A stretch of 8,606 nucleotides of DNA. Source: Novosphingobium sp. Lineage in GTDB: Bacteria > Pseudomonadota > Alphaproteobacteria > Sphingomonadales > Sphingomonadaceae. The stretch's first letter is position 1. The number at the start of each line of letters is the position of its first letter. The stretch lies in assembly GCA_030830245.1 (NCBI GenBank), contig JAURNJ010000178.1, positions 1 to 8,606 on the forward strand, read 5' to 3'. The notes below the pieces were generated by a model. It was not told the origin of the DNA. It worked only from the letters and a program-made list of their open reading frames with translations, and did no database searches. The position numbers were made by a program, and so were the translations under genes. Below are positions 5,959-8,606 of the stretch, one piece after another.

Positions 5959-6774
5959 CTAAATGGTTATATTGCGGCGGTTGGCAAGGCTGGGAAGCTG
6001 TCGCCGCACTGCCGCGGTGCGCTCGGGATCGATTTCGGCAAAGCCAAGCCCGGCGCGATCGCCGCCCATGTCGAGCACGACCTCGCCCCATGGATCGACC
6101 ACCAGCGAATGGCCCCAGGTGCTGCGTCCGTCCTCGTGCTGACCGACCTGCGCGGCAGCGATGACCCAGGCGCTCGCCTCGACCGCGCGGGCGCGGAGCA
6201 GCAGTTCCCAGTGCGCCTTGCCGGTCGGCACGGTAAAGGCCGCTGGAACGGCGATCGCGTCGCATTGTTGCCGACCCAATGCCTCGTATAGCGCCGGAAA
6301 GCGCATGTCGTAGCATACGCAAAGGCCCAGGCGTCCGATTGGTGTGTCGGCGGTGACGACGCTGCTTCCGGCGGCATAGGCGGACGATTCGTTCCACTTT
6401 TCGCCGGTATCCAGGGAAACGTCGAACATATGCATCTTGTCGTAGCGCGCGGCGATCTCACCGTCCACACCGATGACAAAGGATCGGTTCGCCCAGCGTC
6501 CATCCTCGCGCGCGATCGCCAGCGAGCCGATGGCGACGACGAGCCCTTCGCGCGCCGCAGCCTCGCGGACCTTGGCGAGCACCGGGTCGTCGGCCTCCGG
6601 CACGATCCTTTCCGCCGCGCGCTTGCGGTCGCGGTCCAGCAGGCCGCTCATTTCAGGCGTGAACAGCATTGCCGCCCCGCCTGACTTCGCCTGCGACAGC
6701 GCCTCGACGATGACCCTGCCGTTCTCTGCGGGGTCAATTCCCGAGGTCATCTGCAGGACGGCGATGCGGGTCAT
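5959..6774 (-). CDS. Carbon-nitrogen hydrolase, Nit1/deaminated-glutathione-amidase-like
   Basis: This nitrilase-superfamily amidase has 271 residues, the usual length for the branch. The catalytic triad is E41 (TPEMSG), K113 (YDKMHMFDV) and C154 (LCVCYDMRFP). Further diagnostic blocks are GEKWNES (124-130), PAAFTVPTGKAHWELLLRARAVE (177-199) and GHSLVVDPWGEV (221-232). The AFTVPTGxAHW and KxHMFDV stretches match the Nit1/YbeM branch, which hydrolyses deaminated glutathione, a side product of transaminases. The glutaredoxin gene directly upstream supports a glutathione link. The start is ATG 6774, only 7 bases after the grxC stop (TGATCCTGCGATG) with no ribosome site of its own, so it should be translated by coupling. 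A longer frame to 6858 only overlaps grxC. A general omega-amidase is the main alternative. Confidence 0.9.
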   Translation of the reverse strand: MTRIAVLQMTSGIDPAENGRVIVEALSQAKSGGAAMLFTPEMSGLLDRDRKRAAERIVPEADDPVLAKVREAAAREGLVVAIGSLAIAREDGRWANRSFVIGVDGEIAARYDKMHMFDVSLDTGEKWNESSAYAAGSSVVTADTPIGRLGLCVCYDMRFPALYEALGRQQCDAIAVPAAFTVPTGKAHWELLLRARAVEASAWVIAAAQVGQHEDGRSTWGHSLVVDPWGEVVLDMGGDRAGLGFAEIDPERTAAVRRQLPSLANRRNITI

Positions 6775-6781
6775 CGCAGGA

Positions 6782-7045
6782 TCACAGGCCGAGCAGAGGG
6801 TCGAGCTTGCCCTGCCGGTCAAGCGCGGAAACATCGTCGAACCCGCCGTAGGCGACATCGTTTATCAGGATCTGGGGAACCGTGACCGCACCGGGCACCC
6901 GCTGGAGCATCTCCGCGCGCTTCGACCCGCCCATGGTGATGTCGTATTCCTCAAAGGCGATGCCCTTTGCTTCGAACAGGCGCTTGGCCGCAACGCAATA
7001 AGGACATCCCCATTTGCTGTACATTTCGACCTTCAGATTGGCCAT
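6782..7045 (-). CDS. grxC: Glutaredoxin 3 (GrxC-type)
   Basis: This glutathione-dependent dithiol oxidoreductase reduces protein disulfides and mixed glutathione disulfides in the cytosol. The 87 residues are the normal GrxC length. The redox motif is C14-P-Y-C17 in KWGCPYCVAAK, the cis-proline loop is TVPQIL (T55-V56-P57), and the glutathione-binding turn is GGFDD (67-71). I chose ATG 7045 because GGAG lies 9 bases upstream and the protein then starts like other GrxC proteins. A GTG at 7063 would add six residues and would overlap the ribosome site. It is the first gene of the grxC-amidase-DUF1178 cluster, and its upstream region is shared with the divergent hsp20 gene. Confidence 0.95.
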   Translation of the reverse strand: MANLKVEMYSKWGCPYCVAAKRLFEAKGIAFEEYDITMGGSKRAEMLQRVPGAVTVPQILINDVAYGGFDDVSALDRQGKLDPLLGL

Positions 7046-7067
7046 TGAACCGAACTCCACCACGGGG

Positions 7068-7095
7068 CTTGAAAAGCCGCGCCGCTATCATATCT
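7068..7095 (+). promoter_or_regulatory. RpoH (sigma-32)-type heat-shock promoter of hsp20
   Basis: CTTGAAA begins at 7068, and 17 bases separate CTTG from CATATCT (7089-7095). This fits the alphaproteobacterial RpoH pattern as I recall it: CTTG, 17-18 bases, then C-pyrimidine-TATnT, with one mismatch. Transcription would start near 7100, about 100 bases before the hsp20 ATG, so the RNA begins just ahead of the first leader hairpin. Confidence 0.6.
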
Positions 7096-7103
7096 GCATT
7101 CTC

Positions 7104-7196
7104 GTGTCATGCGCCGACAGGGCAAGACACATGCTCAGGGGAACGCCGGATCAGCCGGGTTCCCGCAAATTCGAAAATTGCTCATTGGAGGATTTT
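7104..7196 (+). ncRNA. ROSE-like RNA thermometer in the hsp20 leader
   Basis: Three hairpins stand in a row before hsp20. The first pairs GTGTC (7104-7108) with GACAC (7126-7130) and has inner pairs. The second pairs GGGAAC (7139-7144) and CCGG (7146-7149) with CCGG (7155-7158) and GTTCCC (7159-7164). The third pairs AAAATT-CTC (7174-7183, with G7180 bulged) against GGAGGATTTT (7187-7196), burying the Shine-Dalgarno GGAGGA. The TTGCT opposite GGAGG, with one unpaired G, is the hallmark of ROSE thermometers of small heat-shock genes: the weak last helix melts on warming and frees the ribosome site. Pairing was done by eye, and no folding energy was calculated. Confidence 0.72.
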
Positions 7197-7200
7197 TGTC

Positions 7201-7677
7201 ATGAATCGTTTTGATCTTACCCCCTATCGTCGCTCCATGGTCGGTTTCGATCGCCTGTTCGATCTCATCGAGAACCAGAACAAGGCCAACATCGGCGACA
7301 AATATCCACCCTTCAACATCGAAAAGCGCGGCGAGGATGCCTATCGCATCACCCTTGCCGTAGCCGGCTTCAAGCCGAACGATCTCGACATCACAGCGCA
7401 CCAGAATCTGCTGGTCGTGCAGGGCCGCAAGGGCGATGAGCCTGTCGATGGCCAGTTCCTGCACGTTGGCATCGCGCAGCGTGGCTTCGAGCGCCGGTTC
7501 GAGCTGGCCGACTATGTCCGGGTGGAGAACGCCGACCTTGCGGATGGCCTTCTTACCATCGACCTCGTGCGCGAAGTGCCCGAAGCGGTGAAGCCCAAGA
7601 AGATCGCCATCGGCGGCCAGACCCGCCTCGAAGTGGTCGAAGACACTGACAGCGACGACAAGTCTGCCGCTGCCTGA
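7201..7677 (+). CDS. ibpA: Small heat-shock protein, Hsp20/IbpA family
   Basis: This ATP-independent holdase chaperone forms oligomers and keeps unfolding proteins refoldable for DnaK/ClpB. Its 158 residues have an N-terminal arm (1-35, with RSMVGFDRLFDLIE). The alpha-crystallin domain covers about 36-130, beginning PPFNIEKRGEDAYRITLAVAGF and ending DGLLTIDLVREVPEAVKPKKI. The C-terminal IAI (136-138) provides the I-x-I/V anchor, and an acidic tail follows. The PPFNIEK opening and GLLTIDLxREVPEAxKPKxI ending are class A (IbpA-like) features. The start is ATG 7201, with GGAGGA 8 bases upstream. Expression appears controlled twice: by an RpoH-type promoter at 7068 and by a ROSE-like leader that hides the ribosome site. 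A strong terminator follows at 7704. Confidence 0.96.
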   Translation: MNRFDLTPYRRSMVGFDRLFDLIENQNKANIGDKYPPFNIEKRGEDAYRITLAVAGFKPNDLDITAHQNLLVVQGRKGDEPVDGQFLHVGIAQRGFERRFELADYVRVENADLADGLLTIDLVREVPEAVKPKKIAIGGQTRLEVVEDTDSDDKSAAA

Positions 7678-7703
7678 TCCTCAGGCTCGCGAGTATTGCT
7701 TAG

Positions 7704-7731
7704 GGGCGGGTCGGAGACGGCCCGCCCTTTT
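7704..7731 (+). terminator. Rho-independent terminator of hsp20
   Basis: GGGCGGGTC (7704-7712) pairs with GGCCCGCCC (7719-7727, with one U-G pair) around a 6-base loop, followed by TTTT (7728-7731). It lies 27 bases after the hsp20 stop. The hairpin also lies downstream of the convergent MFS gene, but there is no U-tract on that strand, so stopping in that direction would be weaker. Confidence 0.88.
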
Positions 7732-7777
7732 GACTCCGGCTCGATAACGGCCTGTGCCGGAATTTCGGATCGGCCTC

Positions 7778-8606
7778 TCAAGGACCGATATACTGGATCG
7801 TGTCGGTGCGCGGATCGGGCGTATCGGCTTTCCAGCGCACCGAACCATAGGGGCGCTCAAGCCTGCGCCGGATTACAATTCCGTTCGGCGCCTGGTCGTA
7901 TGACTGCGCTTCGGCCTGAAGGTCCTGATCGGGTTGGGTATAGCGGTCCCGCATGCGCAGGTAATCGCCCCAGGTCGGACAGTGGAACCGTTCTGTCCAT
8001 AGCCATGGATCCTCGATGTCGCGCGAAATCGACCATTCGAACCCGCCGATGCGCTTGCGCATCCGCTGCATGCGCATCATTACGCCATAGAAATCGCGCG
8101 CCTTGTCCGGATCGACCCGATAATCGATCTCGACCACGATCGGCCCGGAGCGCAGGCTGAGGCCAAGGGCAAGGTTCGGCTCGAAGCCGATATCGACCAT
8201 GTCCTTCTCGCCTTCCTCGTCGCGCGAAAGCGGCATCCAGTAGCCGACCAGGAAAGTCAGCAGGCTCGCCGCGCCAGAAACGTAGTAGGCATTCGCCAGG
8301 CCGACTTCCCCAGCGAATGCGCCCCAGGCCCACGCGCCTATCGCGACCCCAGAAGTCAGAGAGGAACCGAACAGCGACAGCGCGCGCGCCGAAACCCAGC
8401 GCGGGGCAGAGAGTTGCACGTTGATGTTGAGCAGCGCGACCGTGAAGATATTGGCAAGGCCGAGCGTGAAATAGGCAGCGCAGGTGAGGAGCAGCGAATG
8501 GCTCATGGCGATCACGATCAGCGGCACGCCGGTCAGAATCGCCAGCAGGCGCACGGTCGGCTCGGTGGCAAAGCGATCGCGCACGTTGCTGACGTTGAGC
8601 GCACCC
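7778..8606 (-). CDS. MFS transporter with fused C-terminal alpha/beta domain (partial)
   Basis: The reading frame is open at the right edge, so only the last 275 residues are visible and the start lies outside. The first half of the visible part carries about four membrane helices (roughly 18-35, 38-60, 75-99 and 105-124). It includes QLSAPRWVSARALSLFGSS, the style of the EntS-like MFS_3 family. After a charged linker, a soluble domain of about 100 residues (154-252) reads GPIVVEIDYRVDP, RMRKRIGGFEWSISRDIEDP and TERFHCPTWGDYLRMRDRYT. That pattern resembles the dimeric alpha/beta-barrel (ABM-like) tail found on many transporters of this family. Substrate unknown; such proteins are usually drug or siderophore exporters. 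It is convergent with hsp20. Confidence 0.85.
   Translation of the reverse strand, partial: GALNVSNVRDRFATEPTVRLLAILTGVPLIVIAMSHSLLLTCAAYFTLGLANIFTVALLNINVQLSAPRWVSARALSLFGSSLTSGVAIGAWAWGAFAGEVGLANAYYVSGAASLLTFLVGYWMPLSRDEEGEKDMVDIGFEPNLALGLSLRSGPIVVEIDYRVDPDKARDFYGVMMRMQRMRKRIGGFEWSISRDIEDPWLWTERFHCPTWGDYLRMRDRYTQPDQDLQAEAQSYDQAPNGIVIRRRLERPYGSVRWKADTPDPRTDTIQYIGP

Noticed and set aside
7046..7063. GTG start six codons upstream for grxC
   Set aside because: It would overlap the GGAG ribosome site that serves ATG 7045, and the family length fits the shorter protein.
6967..7200. N-terminal extension of hsp20 or a separate plus-strand frame before it
   Set aside because: The open frame continues upstream only by chance; the RpoH-type promoter, leader hairpins and ribosome site place the start at ATG 7201.
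7736..7765. CCGGC/GCCGG inverted repeat as a terminator for the MFS gene
   Set aside because: The 5-bp stem encloses a loop of about 15 bases and has no T-run on the minus strand, so it cannot be supported as a terminator.

Overview
This window looks like part of the chromosome of a GC-rich alphaproteobacterium, most likely from the Sphingomonadales (Erythrobacter/Sphingomonas-like). The pointers are the gene order ftsB-pdhA-pdhB, a pyruvate dehydrogenase E1 beta subunit carrying its own N-terminal lipoyl domain, a glutaredoxin-amidase-DUF1178 cluster, and a small heat-shock gene with an alphaproteobacterial-type heat-shock promoter and RNA thermometer. The genus is inferred from style, not proven. 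Gene density is high, and no stretch over 300 bases lacks a gene. I see no insertion sequence, integrase, CRISPR array, defence island or phage gene.

Layout. (1) 1-2634, minus strand: ftsB (divisome protein), then pdhA and pdhB (E1 alpha and E1 beta of pyruvate dehydrogenase, overlapping by one base). pdhB runs off the left edge. (2) 2779-4028, plus strand: an Fe(II)/2-oxoglutarate dioxygenase of the TauD/TfdA family, translationally coupled to a lipocalin-like protein. (3) 4025-4939, minus strand: a 2,4-dienoyl-CoA-reductase-like SDR enzyme whose stop codon interlocks with that of the lipocalin-like gene. (4) 5100-5243, plus strand: an unrecognised 47-residue single-pass membrane protein, followed by a terminator that also serves a minus-strand tRNA-Arg(CCT). 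(5) 5445-7045, minus strand: the cluster grxC (glutaredoxin 3), a Nit1-type amidase and a DUF1178 zinc-ribbon protein. (6) 7201-7677, plus strand: an IbpA-type small heat-shock protein. (7) 7778-8606, minus strand: the C-terminal half of an MFS transporter with a cytosolic alpha/beta domain fused at its end.

How the parts work together. Region 1 combines cell division and central carbon metabolism (pyruvate to acetyl-CoA). Region 5 fits glutathione-dependent redox and metabolite repair: the amidase resembles enzymes that destroy deaminated glutathione, and it sits beside a glutathione-dependent glutaredoxin. Region 6 has a readable regulatory chain: an RpoH-like promoter, three successive RNA hairpins, and a last hairpin that hides the Shine-Dalgarno sequence in the way a ROSE thermometer does.

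Nothing here is clearly a new multi-gene system. The best leads are the ROSE-like leader, the 47-residue membrane protein, the coupled dioxygenase/lipocalin-like pair, and two palindromic operator candidates (2252-2264 and 2681-2697).
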